A DNA stretch of 64,000 nucleotides from Alphaproteobacteria bacterium. Lineage in GTDB: Bacteria; Pseudomonadota; Alphaproteobacteria; Rhodobacterales; Rhodobacteraceae. Below are positions 52,099 through 61,394 of the stretch, piece by piece. The stretch covers positions 124,001 to 188,000 of the forward strand of contig JAUHWT010000001.1 in assembly GCA_030427145.1 (NCBI GenBank), read 5' to 3'. Each line of letters begins with the position of its first letter. The stretch's first letter is position 1. Under the pieces are notes generated by a model, which worked only from the letters and a program-made list of their open reading frames with translations, was not told the origin of the DNA and did no database searches. The position numbers and the translations under genes were made by a program.

Positions 52099-55013
52099 AT
52101 TTTGTCCTTGAGCGCCGCGAGAGCCGCAAACGGGCTGTCGGGATCCATTGGTTTCTGGTGCCTCGACCGGTTGCCACGGTCTTTCTGATTCTTCCGGTTG
52201 TCATCGGCCGATTTGCGGTCAGGCTTCCGGTTGCCCTTGCGGCCATCCTGGCCCTTGGCGCGCTGATCGCCGGATTTGCCCTGGGGTTTGCCGGACCTGG
52301 CGCCCCTTCCCTGTGCGCCCTGCGGACGCTGGCGGTTTTTGCGGGGCGCGCGGGTGAAGATGTAGTAGGTCTCCGTCTCGGCCGGGGCGTCAGTCTGCTC
52401 CGCAGAGGCCTCGGCGGTTGCTTCCGGTGCTGGATCCGTGGGCTGTTCCTGTTCCGGGGCCGCCTCACCGGGTGCCTCGGCAGGTTCCGACGCAGCTTCC
52501 GCTGATTCGGCCTCCGGCATTGGCTCCGCCGGCGTCCCGGAGACCGTGGTCTCACCGGTCTCGCCGGTTGCCTCCGGCTCGGCAGGCTTATCAGCCTCAG
52601 CCGTCGTTTCGGCAGCAGCCTCAGCTTTGGGCGCGCGAACCTTCGGCCTTGTACCCTCCTGCGCCTGGTAGCCCAGGCCCTCCATAAGCTTGGCAAACTG
52701 CTCCAGCGTCAGACCACAAATGGACAGCATATCCGGCGTGGCCTCGAAGCCGGCACGGGCGTCAAGCGGGCGCAGCATGTCGGCCAGACGCTCCAGCATG
52801 TCGATGCGAATGGCCCGCTCACCCGCCGCCCGGTAACCGGCACGCGCATGATATTTGGCGGGCGTGCCTTCCGTCACCGGTACGGTCACAAGACCCGGCG
52901 GCGGCGATTCGGGGAATTCCGTCAGGCCGTCCATCAGCGAGCACAGAACAAGCCGCATCCGCGTCGGCGCGGGCTTGAGCAGCAGCGGCATGAAAATGGT
53001 GAACTGACCGAAACGGACACCGTGCTTGCGCAGACCGGCGCGCTGTTCCTGTTCCAGTGCCTTGATATCACCGGCAATTTCCGAACGCGGAATTACACCC
53101 AGCGCCTCAACCAGACGGAAGGCAATCCCGCGGGCCATGCCGGACAGAGCCTCATCGTCGCGCATCGCAATCAGCGGCTCAAACAGCGCAGCGATGCGGC
53201 GGTCCACAAAATGGCCAAGACGGCGACGGACTTTTTCCGCAATCTCGGGACCTGCATCCTCGTCCACGAAAGGTTTGACCTGAGGGCTCAGGACATCGGC
53301 CCCGGCCACAAGACGGCCAACCGCGTGTTCACCCCACATCAGACCACCCTGTTCGGTAATATCGAACTCGGTGTCCGGCGCGTTGTAGAACTTGTCGGAG
53401 CGCAGTGAAAACACGGGCGCGAGAGCGGCTATTGCGGCGGCCCGCAGGGTCGGAACCTGTTCGGCATCCGCATTGGGGTCGAGCTGGAAACGAAACCCCT
53501 CGAGTTTGCCGATGAACTGGTCGTCAATTGACACCTCACCGGTCTCAGTCACAGTCGCCACAAGGCTCTCCCTCTGTTTCAACCGGCGCATCAGCACTGA
53601 CGTGCGCCGGTCCACAAATCGCTGGGTCAGACGCAGATGCAATGCGTCCGACAGGCGGTCTTCTACCGCACGGGTCTCATTTCGCCAATGGTCAGAATCA
53701 TCAATCCATCCCTTCCGTTGCGCGACGTAGGTCCATGTGCGGATATACGCCAGGCGCTTGGACAGGGCATCGATGTCCCCGTCGGTCCGGTCGATGCGTG
53801 AAACGCGTGAGCTGAGCCAGTCCTCGGGGATGCCCTTACCTGTTCGAAGGAACGAAAACAGCTGGGAACACAGGGAAACATGCTCGGTCGGAGACACCTT
53901 GCGGAAATCCGGCACGCGGCACACGTCCCAAAGGAGTCGCACATCGCGACCGTCGCGGACATCATCCCGCAGGGACGGCAAAGCGGAGAGGCTTCGCAGC
54001 GTCAGAAGGTCATCGGCTTCGCGGGCGCGGAGCAGATCGGGATGATCCGGCGGGGCCTCCAGGCTCTCGATAAGGGCCCGGACCGTGCCGAATTCGAGAC
54101 GGTGGTTGCGCCATTGCAGCTTGCGCAGCGGAGCGAAACGGTTTTCCTCGATGGACTCGATGGTATCGGCGTCCAGTTCGCCCGCGTCGCCGGTTACGCC
54201 GAAGGTGCCATCCGTCGTGTAGCGCCCGGCCCGTCCGGCGATCTGCGCCAATTCGTTGGGTTGCAGAGCACGTCTCTGCCGCCCATCGAACTTCCAAAGG
54301 CCGGAGAACGCCACGTGGTTGATGTCGAGGTTCAGCCCCATGCCGATGGCATCCGTCGCCACCAGATGATCGACATCGCCGTTCTGATAGAGCGCGACCT
54401 GCGCGTTGCGCGTGCGCGGACTGAGCGCCCCCATCACAACCGCCGCACCACCCTTTTGTCGGCGCAGAAGCTCGGCAATGGCATAGACGTCATCCACCGA
54501 AAAGCCGACGATCGCACTGCGGGAGGGAATGCGGCTCAACTTGCGTGCGCCGGTCCAGGTCAGTCGTGAAAAGCGGTCGCGATGGACGAACTGCGCCTCC
54601 GGGATCAGGTTGGCGATCCGGGGCTTGATAGAATCCGCGCCCATGAACAGCGTCTCGGAGGTCCCACGGGCATTCAGCAGCCGGTCGGTAAAAACATGCC
54701 CGCGGTCAGGGTCGGCGCATAGCTGGATCTCATCCACCGCCAGGAAATCCGGCAACAGATCGGTGGGCATCGCCTCGACGGTACAGACCCACCATGCGGC
54801 GCGGGGCGGGACGATGCGCTCCTCTCCGGTGATCAGCGCGACCACGGACGGGCCGCGGATGGCGACAATCCGGTCGTAGACCTCCCGCGCCAGGAGCCGC
54901 AGGGGCAGGCCAATTACGCCGGTGCGGTGACCCAGCATACGCTCGATCGCGTAGTGGGTTTTGCCCGTGTTGGTCGGCCCAAGTACCGCCGTTACCTGGC
55001 CATGCCTGCTCAT
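52095..55013 (-). CDS. SUV3-like DExH helicase with long C-terminal tail
   Basis: This 972-residue superfamily-2 helicase is related to mitochondrial SUV3, an RNA-degradosome helicase. Walker A is LGPTNTGKTHYAIERML (residues about 11-27) and the DExH-type box is AVDEIQLCAD. The helicase C region has VATDAIGMGLNLDINHVAFSG and QIAGRAGRYTTDGTFG. Residues from about 790 to 890 are an Ala/Glu/Pro low-complexity stretch, followed by a very basic Arg/Lys/Gln/Gly tail and a terminal [13 protein letters not shown] motif. The basic tail likely binds RNA. It is coupled to the S4 protein. Confidence 0.9.
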   Translation of the reverse strand: MSRHGQVTAVLGPTNTGKTHYAIERMLGHRTGVIGLPLRLLAREVYDRIVAIRGPSVVALITGEERIVPPRAAWWVCTVEAMPTDLLPDFLAVDEIQLCADPDRGHVFTDRLLNARGTSETLFMGADSIKPRIANLIPEAQFVHRDRFSRLTWTGARKLSRIPSRSAIVGFSVDDVYAIAELLRRQKGGAAVVMGALSPRTRNAQVALYQNGDVDHLVATDAIGMGLNLDINHVAFSGLWKFDGRQRRALQPNELAQIAGRAGRYTTDGTFGVTGDAGELDADTIESIEENRFAPLRKLQWRNHRLEFGTVRALIESLEAPPDHPDLLRAREADDLLTLRSLSALPSLRDDVRDGRDVRLLWDVCRVPDFRKVSPTEHVSLCSQLFSFLRTGKGIPEDWLSSRVSRIDRTDGDIDALSKRLAYIRTWTYVAQRKGWIDDSDHWRNETRAVEDRLSDALHLRLTQRFVDRRTSVLMRRLKQRESLVATVTETGEVSIDDQFIGKLEGFRFQLDPNADAEQVPTLRAAAIAALAPVFSLRSDKFYNAPDTEFDITEQGGLMWGEHAVGRLVAGADVLSPQVKPFVDEDAGPEIAEKVRRRLGHFVDRRIAALFEPLIAMRDDEALSGMARGIAFRLVEALGVIPRSEIAGDIKALEQEQRAGLRKHGVRFGQFTIFMPLLLKPAPTRMRLVLCSLMDGLTEFPESPPPGLVTVPVTEGTPAKYHARAGYRAAGERAIRIDMLERLADMLRPLDARAGFEATPDMLSICGLTLEQFAKLMEGLGYQAQEGTRPKVRAPKAEAAAETTAEADKPAEPEATGETGETTVSGTPAEPMPEAESAEAASEPAEAPGEAAPEQEQPTDPAPEATAEASAEQTDAPAETETYYIFTRAPRKNRQRPQGAQGRGARSGKPQGKSGDQRAKGQDGRKGNRKPDRKSADDNRKNQKDRGNRSRHQKPMDPDSPFAALAALKDKI

Positions 55014-55046
55014 TGCCATGAATACCGTTCCTGACCGGTTTTGACC

Positions 55047-55616
55047 CTAGAGGTCGACCTCGCCCCTGCTGCGCTCAAGGCGCAGGATCGCCTCATCCGT
55101 TTCCGGACGGTTCGGATTTATGCGCTGCACCTCACGCAGGGCCTGCAAAGCGAGGTCGGGTTCATCCATTATCTCAAACATCGTCGCCAAACCTGACAGG
55201 GCCCCAAAATGGTCGGGGTTCAGTGCCAGTGTGCGCTCCACATCCATAATCGACAGGGAGTATTCCTCCGTCAGGAAAAAGGCTGTCGCCCGGGCGTTCC
55301 AACCCTCGGCAAAATCGGGTGCATGATCGGTCAGCGCGGAGAAATGTTCAACCGCCTCATCAATGCGCCCCTCCTCGATGGCCTTTTTGCCACGCATGAG
55401 CAGCAGATCCATCGAGCGAGACCCCGAGCGGGACCAGATGCCCGCAATCTCGTTCTCGATCCGGCGCCAGTCTTCCTGGCCAGGTTCCGCCAGTTCCGCG
55501 AGCAGTTCCTGAACCCGGTCCTCTGCGTCGGAAGTGTCCTGAGCGCGGGCAAAACCGGCCGGCATCAGAAACAGGACTGACGCGACGGAACATGCGCATA
55601 GACACTTTCGTAACAC
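55047..55616 (-). CDS. Exported tetratricopeptide protein
   Basis: This is a 189-residue protein with a signal peptide (LCACSVASVLFLMPAGFARA, cleavage before QD). The mature part is helical with TPR motifs (EGWNARATAFFLTEEYSLSI, NPDHFGALSGLATMFEIMDE, EPDLALQALREVQRINPNRP). It probably acts as a periplasmic scaffold. It is upstream of and codirectional with the helicase gene. Confidence 0.85.
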   Translation of the reverse strand: MLRKCLCACSVASVLFLMPAGFARAQDTSDAEDRVQELLAELAEPGQEDWRRIENEIAGIWSRSGSRSMDLLLMRGKKAIEEGRIDEAVEHFSALTDHAPDFAEGWNARATAFFLTEEYSLSIMDVERTLALNPDHFGALSGLATMFEIMDEPDLALQALREVQRINPNRPETDEAILRLERSRGEVDL

Positions 55617-55682
55617 TTTGAAGGTCCCTAAATTGAAGTCATCGAACCTGGATCCGGGCCCTGCCCTTACATGGAGACTAAA

Positions 55683-55973
55683 ATGAGCAACGTTATTGAG
55701 GGTGCAGTCAAGGCCCTGAACGAAAAGTTGAGTGGTGAATCCTTTGATGGAACCGCCAAGTTCGTCATTGAGGACGAAGGTTCGGTGCTGATCGACTCCG
55801 ATGGCGCAACCGCCAGCGACGCTGATGCGGACTGCACCCTGACCGCGTCCCAGGAAACCTTCGAGGAGATGCTTGCGGGCGATCTGGACCCGACGGCGGC
55901 CTTCATGACCGGCAAACTAAAGGTCGATGGCGATATGGGAACGGCAATGAAGCTTGGCTCCGTTCTTTCATGA
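55683..55973 (+). CDS. SCP2 sterol-binding-domain protein
   Basis: This is a 96-residue single SCP2 domain: FDGTAKFVIEDEGSVLIDSD, DADCTLTASQETFEEMLAGDLDP and FMTGKLKVDGDMGTAMKL are close to consensus. Such proteins bind lipids or acyl chains in a hydrophobic tunnel. The ATG at 55683 is preferred to the one four codons upstream. Its stop overlaps the start of the alpha/beta hydrolase (ATGA), so the two are coupled and probably act on the same lipid. Confidence 0.93.
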   Translation: MSNVIEGAVKALNEKLSGESFDGTAKFVIEDEGSVLIDSDGATASDADADCTLTASQETFEEMLAGDLDPTAAFMTGKLKVDGDMGTAMKLGSVLS

Positions 55974-56902
55974 CGCCTGACGCACCCTTTTATTCGGATG
56001 TCTGCTCGGCACCTGACGGCCAAACCGGCTGGTGGGTCAAAACGGTGGACGGTATCCGGTTGAGGGTGATGGTCTGGACCGGGGGACAGGCGGGCACCGC
56101 CATCGTGTTTCCCGGCCGGACGGAATACTGCGAAAAATATGCCGGTGTGATCTCCAAACTTGTGGGCCGTGGGCTGAGCGTCGTGGTCATCGACTGGCGC
56201 GGTCAGGGCCTGTCCGACCGGCTGCCCGGCGCGGATGAAATGGGCCATGTGGGCCGTTTCGCCGATTATCAGCATGATGTGGCCGCGGTGATGGAGCTGG
56301 TGGGTCACCTGGACCTGCCCCGACCGTTTTGGATGGTCGCGCACTCCATGGGTGGCTGCATCGGCCTGCGCACACTGCTGGACAGTGAGGACTTCAGCGG
56401 CGCTATTTTTTCCGCCCCCATGTGGCGGCTTCAGATCGGCACTGCAATCAAGGGCGCTCTGGCCAAAGCCGGCCTGTCCAAAGGTGGTGCGGCCGCGGAT
56501 GCGGTTTCAGGGCACCCGGGCGAAACGGACACCTATCCCGAAAACGTCTTGACCTCGGACCGCGAACTGTATGAACTCGGGGCCTCCCAGATCAAACGGC
56601 ATCCCGACCTGATCACGGGACCGCCCAGTGTGCGGTGGACCATTGCTGCGATCGTCGAGATGGAGCGGATGGCGTACTGCCGGTCGCCCAAACTGCCGTT
56701 CCTGACCTTCCTCGGCACGGAGGAGAAAGTTGTGTCCCAAACCATGATCAAACGGCGCATGGCCGCGATGCCGAACGGAAAACTTGCGATGTGTCCGGGC
56801 GGGCGCCATGAGGTTTTTGTCGAGACACCACAGATCCGGGAACTAATCTGGAACGAGATCGACAGGTTCCTCGACATGGCCCAGGCAAGGACCGTAGCCT
56901 GA
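55970..56902 (+). CDS. Alpha/beta hydrolase, lysophospholipase-like
   Basis: This is a 310-residue serine hydrolase of the PldB/monoacylglycerol-lipase type. It has VIDWRGQGLSDR, the nucleophile elbow VAHSMGGCIG, and a C-terminal GGRHEVFVETP with the catalytic His. There is no signal peptide. Coupled to the SCP2 gene, it may hydrolyse a lipid delivered by that protein. Confidence 0.9.
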   Translation: MTPDAPFYSDVCSAPDGQTGWWVKTVDGIRLRVMVWTGGQAGTAIVFPGRTEYCEKYAGVISKLVGRGLSVVVIDWRGQGLSDRLPGADEMGHVGRFADYQHDVAAVMELVGHLDLPRPFWMVAHSMGGCIGLRTLLDSEDFSGAIFSAPMWRLQIGTAIKGALAKAGLSKGGAAADAVSGHPGETDTYPENVLTSDRELYELGASQIKRHPDLITGPPSVRWTIAAIVEMERMAYCRSPKLPFLTFLGTEEKVVSQTMIKRRMAAMPNGKLAMCPGGRHEVFVETPQIRELIWNEIDRFLDMAQARTVA

Positions 56903-56903
56903 G

Positions 56904-57707
56904 TCAGGCCTCGCCGGAGTTCATCAGCTCAAGCGCGGCCGCGTGAATGTCGGGATCACCCGCAGCAATAACGCGCCCGCCATCGTGGCAGGGACCACCC
57001 TCCCAGTTGGTGACCACACCCCCGGCCGCCTCTATCACGGCCTGCGGACCCTGGATGTCATAGGCATTGAGCCCGGCCTCGATCACGAGGTCGACCTGCC
57101 CCATTGCAACGAGTGCATACCCGTAACAGTCGAACCCGTAACGGGTGAGACGAACCTGATCCCGGACACGCTCGAACCGGGCGCGTTCCTGCGTTGTGCC
57201 AATTTCCGGAAAGGTTGTGTAAAGAACTGCACTTTCGAGGCCACTGCACGGGCGGACGGCAAGCGGCGTGGTTTTTCCGGCGCGCAAAACCTCGGCGCGC
57301 CCGAACCCGCCAATGAACCGCTCTCCGGTAAATGGCTGGTCAACAACGCCCATAACCGGGCCATCGCCCGCGTCGACGCCAATCAGGATCCCCCAGGTGG
57401 GCGCACCGCTGATGAAGGCACGGGTGCCATCAACCGGATCGAGCACCCAGGTCAAACCTGAAGTGCCGGGTTTCGCGCCATATTCCTCTCCGAGAATGGC
57501 GTCGTCGGGACGCAGCTCGGCCAAAACGGCACGCATCGCCTTTTCCGCGTTGCGGTCCGCCTGGGTCACCGGGTCGTAGCCGTCGGCGTCCTTGTTGTCG
57601 GTATTCAGCACCGGGCTGCGAAACAGCGGCAGGCAAATCTCGCCCGCCACGTCCGCAAGCCGGTTCGCGGTGTCCCAGAGTTCCCGTTGCAACGCCGGAT
57701 CCACCAT
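56904..57707 (-). CDS. hisN: Histidinol-phosphatase, inositol-monophosphatase family
   Basis: This is a 267-residue metal-dependent phosphatase. Motifs are GEEYG, WVLDPVDGTRAFISG (DPVDGT metal site) and the C-terminal YDIQGPQAVIEAAGGVVTNW. FISGAPTWGILIGV and VDQPFTGERFIGG point to the histidinol-phosphate subgroup HisN rather than inositol monophosphatase. The MVDPALQREL start is chosen; the TTG five residues before is weaker. It is convergent with the hydrolase. Confidence 0.88.
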   Translation of the reverse strand: MVDPALQRELWDTANRLADVAGEICLPLFRSPVLNTDNKDADGYDPVTQADRNAEKAMRAVLAELRPDDAILGEEYGAKPGTSGLTWVLDPVDGTRAFISGAPTWGILIGVDAGDGPVMGVVDQPFTGERFIGGFGRAEVLRAGKTTPLAVRPCSGLESAVLYTTFPEIGTTQERARFERVRDQVRLTRYGFDCYGYALVAMGQVDLVIEAGLNAYDIQGPQAVIEAAGGVVTNWEGGPCHDGGRVIAAGDPDIHAAALELMNSGEA

Positions 57708-57790
57708 GTTTTCCCCCAAAACCGACCTGAAATTATCTTCAGCCGGTCTCCGCCATCACTGGCGGGAGGTCAAGAGCGTCAGCCCTTTTC

Positions 57791-58174
57791 TCAGGCCACG
57801 TCGCTCAGAACACGCGCCAGGTCGAAGAGCCGGCGGCGCTGGGTTTCCGGGATGGAGTAGTATGAACGCACGAGCTCCAGGGCCTCTTTGTCAGCCAGGA
57901 GATCGCCGCGCTGGTTCGATTCCGCCGCTTCCGGCGCTGAACCTTCGCTTTCGGCGGCCTCAAAGCCCTCGAAGAAGAAGCTGATGCTTACATCCAGAGC
58001 CTGCGCGATGTCCCAAAGACGGGATGCGCTGACCCGGTTCATTCCGGTCTCATACTTCTGAATCTGCTGAAACTTGATACCGACGATGTCGCCAAGCTGC
58101 TGCTGGGTCATGCCAACCATCCACCGGCGATGCCGGACACGCTTGCCTACATGCACGTCTACAGGATGCTTCAT
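57791..58174 (-). CDS. XRE-family transcriptional regulator
   Basis: This is a 127-residue protein with a Cro/CI-type HTH (residues about 10-65: GKRVRHRRWMVGMTQQQLGD, then VGIKFQQIQKYETGMNRVSA) and an acidic linker. A C-terminal region (LLADKEALELVRSYYSIPE) typical of a widespread alphaproteobacterial group follows. GGAG lies 8 bases before the ATG. The gap upstream carries several TTTGCAAA boxes. Target genes are unknown. Confidence 0.9.
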   Translation of the reverse strand: MKHPVDVHVGKRVRHRRWMVGMTQQQLGDIVGIKFQQIQKYETGMNRVSASRLWDIAQALDVSISFFFEGFEAAESEGSAPEAAESNQRGDLLADKEALELVRSYYSIPETQRRRLFDLARVLSDVA

Positions 58175-58335
58175 ACTTGTTGCTCCGCTATTACCTTTAA
58201 TACTAACCACACTGATGCAATTTTCGTGCCAACTCTCTCGTATGTGGTGTTAACCGCCTTTTGGGATCAATCTTGAGTAATTTTGGCCGCCAGCAGCGCA
58301 AACCGCCATGCAATCATAGGGAGAGTTGCGGATAC

Positions 58336-58394
58336 TTTGCAAAACCGGAGAGGCATTGCAATTACTTTTTGCAAAGAATTTTGCATTTTGCAAA
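58336..58394. promoter_or_regulatory. Cluster of TTTGCAAA boxes (ScfR/PccR-like sites)
   Basis: TTTGCAAA occurs at 58336-58343, 58368-58375 and 58387-58394, with TTTGCATT at 58380-58387. The central part reads TTTGCAAA-N4-TTTGCATT, nearly the published TTTGCAAA-N4-TTTGCAAA motif of the short-chain fatty acyl-CoA regulator PccR. It lies 160-220 bases upstream of the XRE gene. Confidence 0.5.
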
Positions 58395-58455
58395 GATCCG
58401 GCAGTTGATTGACGTAACGTTACCAAACCGCCGGAACTCAATGTGTCAGTCCAGG

Positions 58456-60270
58456 TCAGGCAATCCGTGACTGACGCTTACGCTCGTGGGTATCGAGGAA
58501 CTTCTTGCGCAGGCGGATCGAGTTCGGAGTAACCTCGACCAGTTCATCATCGCCAATATAGGCAATCGCTTCCTCAAGGGTCAGGCGTTTGGGGGTCGTC
58601 AGAACGACAGCCTCATCCTTACCGGCGGCGCGCACGTTGCTCAGCTTCTTGCCCTTGAGCGGATTGACCTCAAGGTCGTTGTCGCGGCTGTGCTCGCCAA
58701 GGATCATGCCCTTGTACACCGCCTCACCCGATCCGATGAAGAACTTGCCGCGATCCTCAAGATTGAAAATCGCGTAGGCCACCGAGGTACCGTCCTCCAT
58801 GGAAATTAGAACGCCCGTGCGACGGGTCGGCATGGCTCCGCGGTGAGGTGCCCATTCGTGGAACACCCGGTTGAGAACGCCGGTTCCCCGCGTGTCGGTC
58901 AGAAACTCGCCGTGATAGCCGATCAGGCCGCGGGACGGTACATGCGCCACGATACGGGTCTTGCCACCGGCACCTGTTTTCATGTCGGCCAGCTCGCCCT
59001 TGCGCAGGGCCAGTTTCTCAACCACCGAGCCGGCATATTCCTCGTCAACGTCGACCGTGACTTCCTCGATAGGCTCGAGGCGTTCGCCACCTTCTTCCTT
59101 AAAGAGCACTTTCGGCCGGGAAATCGACAGCTCAAAGCCCTCGCGACGCATGTTCTCGATCAGAACACCCATCTGAAGCTCGCCACGACCAGACACTTCG
59201 AAAGCCTCACCGCCGGGAGTGTCGGCAACCTTGATTGCGACATTGGATTCCGCCTCGCGCATCAGGCGGTCACGAATAACGCGGCTCTGTACCTTGTTTC
59301 CGTCACGGCCCGCCAGCGGGCTGTCATTGATGCCGAACGTGACCGAGATGGTCGGCGGATCGATGGGCTGGGCCGGGATGGGATCGGTCACGGAGGTGTC
59401 ACAGATCGTGTCGGCCACAGTCGCGGTGGACATTCCGGCAAGGCTTACAATGTCCCCGGCCTCGGCCACCTCAATCGGGGTTTGCTGAAGCCCGCGGAAC
59501 GCCAGGATTTTCGACACGCGGAATCGCTCGACCGTCTTGCCATCACGGCTGAGCGCGTGAACCGCGGAACCGGTTTTCAGCGCCCCGGTCTCAACACGAC
59601 CCGTGAGAAGGCGCCCGAGGAACGGGTCTGCCGCCAGTGTCGTCGCCAGCATCCGGAACGGCTCATCGCGGTGTGCGACCTGTTTGGGCTCCGGCACGTG
59701 GCTCAGAATCAGGTTGTAGAGCGCCTTGAGATCCTCGCGCGGACCTTCAAGGCTGTCATCCGCCCAGCCACTGCGGCCGGACGCATAGAGAACCGGGAAG
59801 TCGAGCTGTTCCTCGGTGGCGTCGAGGTTGACGAACAGGTCAAACACCTCATCGAGCGCACGGTCGGGCTCGGCGTCCGGCTTGTCGACCTTGTTCAGAA
59901 CCACGATCGGCCGCAGGCCCAGCGCCAGAGCTTTTGACGTCACGAATTTGGTTTGTGGCATCGGCCCTTCGGCCGCATCGACCAGCAGAACAACGCCGTC
60001 CACCATGCTCAGGATACGCTCAACCTCGCCACCGAAATCGGCGTGGCCCGGCGTGTCCACAATATTAATGCGGTGGTTGTCCCACTCCACGGAAGTGGCT
60101 TTCGCCAAAATTGTGATGCCGCGTTCGCGCTCAAGATCATTGGAATCCATCGCCCGTTCGGTCATTGCCTGATTCTCGCGGAACGTGCCCGACTGTTTGA
60201 GAAGCTGGTCAACCAGGGTCGTTTTTCCATGATCGACATGCGCGATAATCGCGATGTTTCTCAGGTCCAT
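58456..60270 (-). CDS. typA: Ribosome-associated GTPase TypA/BipA
   Basis: This 604-residue translational GTPase helps 50S assembly and stress adaptation. G1 is IIAHVDHGKTTLVDQLL, switch I is ERERGITILAK, G3 is DTPGHADFGGEV and G4 is NKVDKPDAEP. The EF-G-like domains III and V and the BipA-specific C-terminal domain follow to KRQSRIA. The start MDLRNIAIIAHVDH is used; the long upstream ORF is antisense to the divergent oxidoreductase leader. Confidence 0.97.
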   Translation of the reverse strand: MDLRNIAIIAHVDHGKTTLVDQLLKQSGTFRENQAMTERAMDSNDLERERGITILAKATSVEWDNHRINIVDTPGHADFGGEVERILSMVDGVVLLVDAAEGPMPQTKFVTSKALALGLRPIVVLNKVDKPDAEPDRALDEVFDLFVNLDATEEQLDFPVLYASGRSGWADDSLEGPREDLKALYNLILSHVPEPKQVAHRDEPFRMLATTLAADPFLGRLLTGRVETGALKTGSAVHALSRDGKTVERFRVSKILAFRGLQQTPIEVAEAGDIVSLAGMSTATVADTICDTSVTDPIPAQPIDPPTISVTFGINDSPLAGRDGNKVQSRVIRDRLMREAESNVAIKVADTPGGEAFEVSGRGELQMGVLIENMRREGFELSISRPKVLFKEEGGERLEPIEEVTVDVDEEYAGSVVEKLALRKGELADMKTGAGGKTRIVAHVPSRGLIGYHGEFLTDTRGTGVLNRVFHEWAPHRGAMPTRRTGVLISMEDGTSVAYAIFNLEDRGKFFIGSGEAVYKGMILGEHSRDNDLEVNPLKGKKLSNVRAAGKDEAVVLTTPKRLTLEEAIAYIGDDELVEVTPNSIRLRKKFLDTHERKRQSRIA

Positions 60271-60421
60271 CGTTACGTCCTTGACTTGTTCAGATTTGTG
60301 GTGTTGGCGCCCCATTAAGGCCGGTTCGCCCAAAAGGCAATCCCGCGCGGTCGTTGCGCAAATCAATTCCTTCGCATACGCAATATGGTCACAGGAATCC
60401 ACACGGGAGAGGATCACGACC

Positions 60422-61387
60422 ATGCGCGCCATGAGGATCAACGAACTGGGCCAGGCCCTGTCGGCTGCGGACATCCCCCGGCCCACCCCCAAACCGGGTG
60501 AGGTTCTTCTGCGTGTGCTGGCCTGTGGCGTGAATTTCGCAGACACTCTTATGGTCCAAGGCAAATATCAGGAAAAGCAGGATCCGCCCTTTACACCTGG
60601 CATGGAAATCTGCGGCGTTGTGGAAGCGCTCGGTGAAGGCGTTGCCGGCCCGGCCCCAGGCACGCGGGTTGCGTCCTATGCCGGCTCCGGGGGGTTTGCC
60701 GAGTATGCCGTTGTCCCAGCGGCAAGCTGCGTGGCTGTCCCCGAAGCAATGCCGGACGAGGAGGTTGCGGGGTTTCTCATCGCCTATGGCACCAGCCATG
60801 TCGCACTCGACCATCGCGCCGGGCTCCAGCCGGGAGAAAACCTTCTCGTTCTTGGCGCATCGGGTGGTGTGGGACTGACGGCGGTCGAACTGGGCAGGCT
60901 CATGGGCGCGAACGTCATCGCAGTGGCCCGTGGCGCGGAGAAAATGGCCATCGCCGAAGCCGCCGGTGCCGCGCATGTTTTCGATAATGACGACGACATC
61001 CGCGCGGAGGTCAAAGCCCTCGGCGGCGCGGACGTGCTCTACGACCCTGTCGGCGGTGACCTGTTTGAGGCCGCGATGCGCGCCTGCAACCCGCTGGCCC
61101 GCCTTCTGCCTCTTGGTTTTGCCAGTGGTAAGGTGCCGCAGATCCCGGCAAATATTCTGCTGGTCAAAAACCTCACGGTTCACGGCCTCTACTGGGGCGC
61201 CTACGCCAAACTGGACCCGAAGGTGCTCACCGACAGCTTCTCGCGCCTGTTCGGGTGGTACAGTGAGGGAGCGCTAAAGCCCCATATCAGCCATGTCGTA
61301 CCGCTGAATGATGCCGAACACGCGCTCGACCTTCTGCGCACGCGCAAGGCAACGGGCAAGGTGGTGGTGAAAGTGGCGGAGCGGTGA
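60422..61387 (+). CDS. Zinc-free NADPH:quinone oxidoreductase family protein
   Basis: This is a 321-residue MDR-superfamily enzyme. It has GVNFADTLMVQGKYQ, PFTPGMEICGVVEALG, and the Rossmann motif VLGASGGVGLTAVELGRLMG. The zinc-ligand cysteines of alcohol dehydrogenases are absent. It would reduce quinones or enals with NADPH. GAGAGGAT precedes the ATG. It is divergent from typA and convergent with trkH, from which it is separated by 7 bases. Confidence 0.92.
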   Translation: MRAMRINELGQALSAADIPRPTPKPGEVLLRVLACGVNFADTLMVQGKYQEKQDPPFTPGMEICGVVEALGEGVAGPAPGTRVASYAGSGGFAEYAVVPAASCVAVPEAMPDEEVAGFLIAYGTSHVALDHRAGLQPGENLLVLGASGGVGLTAVELGRLMGANVIAVARGAEKMAIAEAAGAAHVFDNDDDIRAEVKALGGADVLYDPVGGDLFEAAMRACNPLARLLPLGFASGKVPQIPANILLVKNLTVHGLYWGAYAKLDPKVLTDSFSRLFGWYSEGALKPHISHVVPLNDAEHALDLLRTRKATGKVVVKVAER

Positions 61388-61394
61388 GCCGCGA

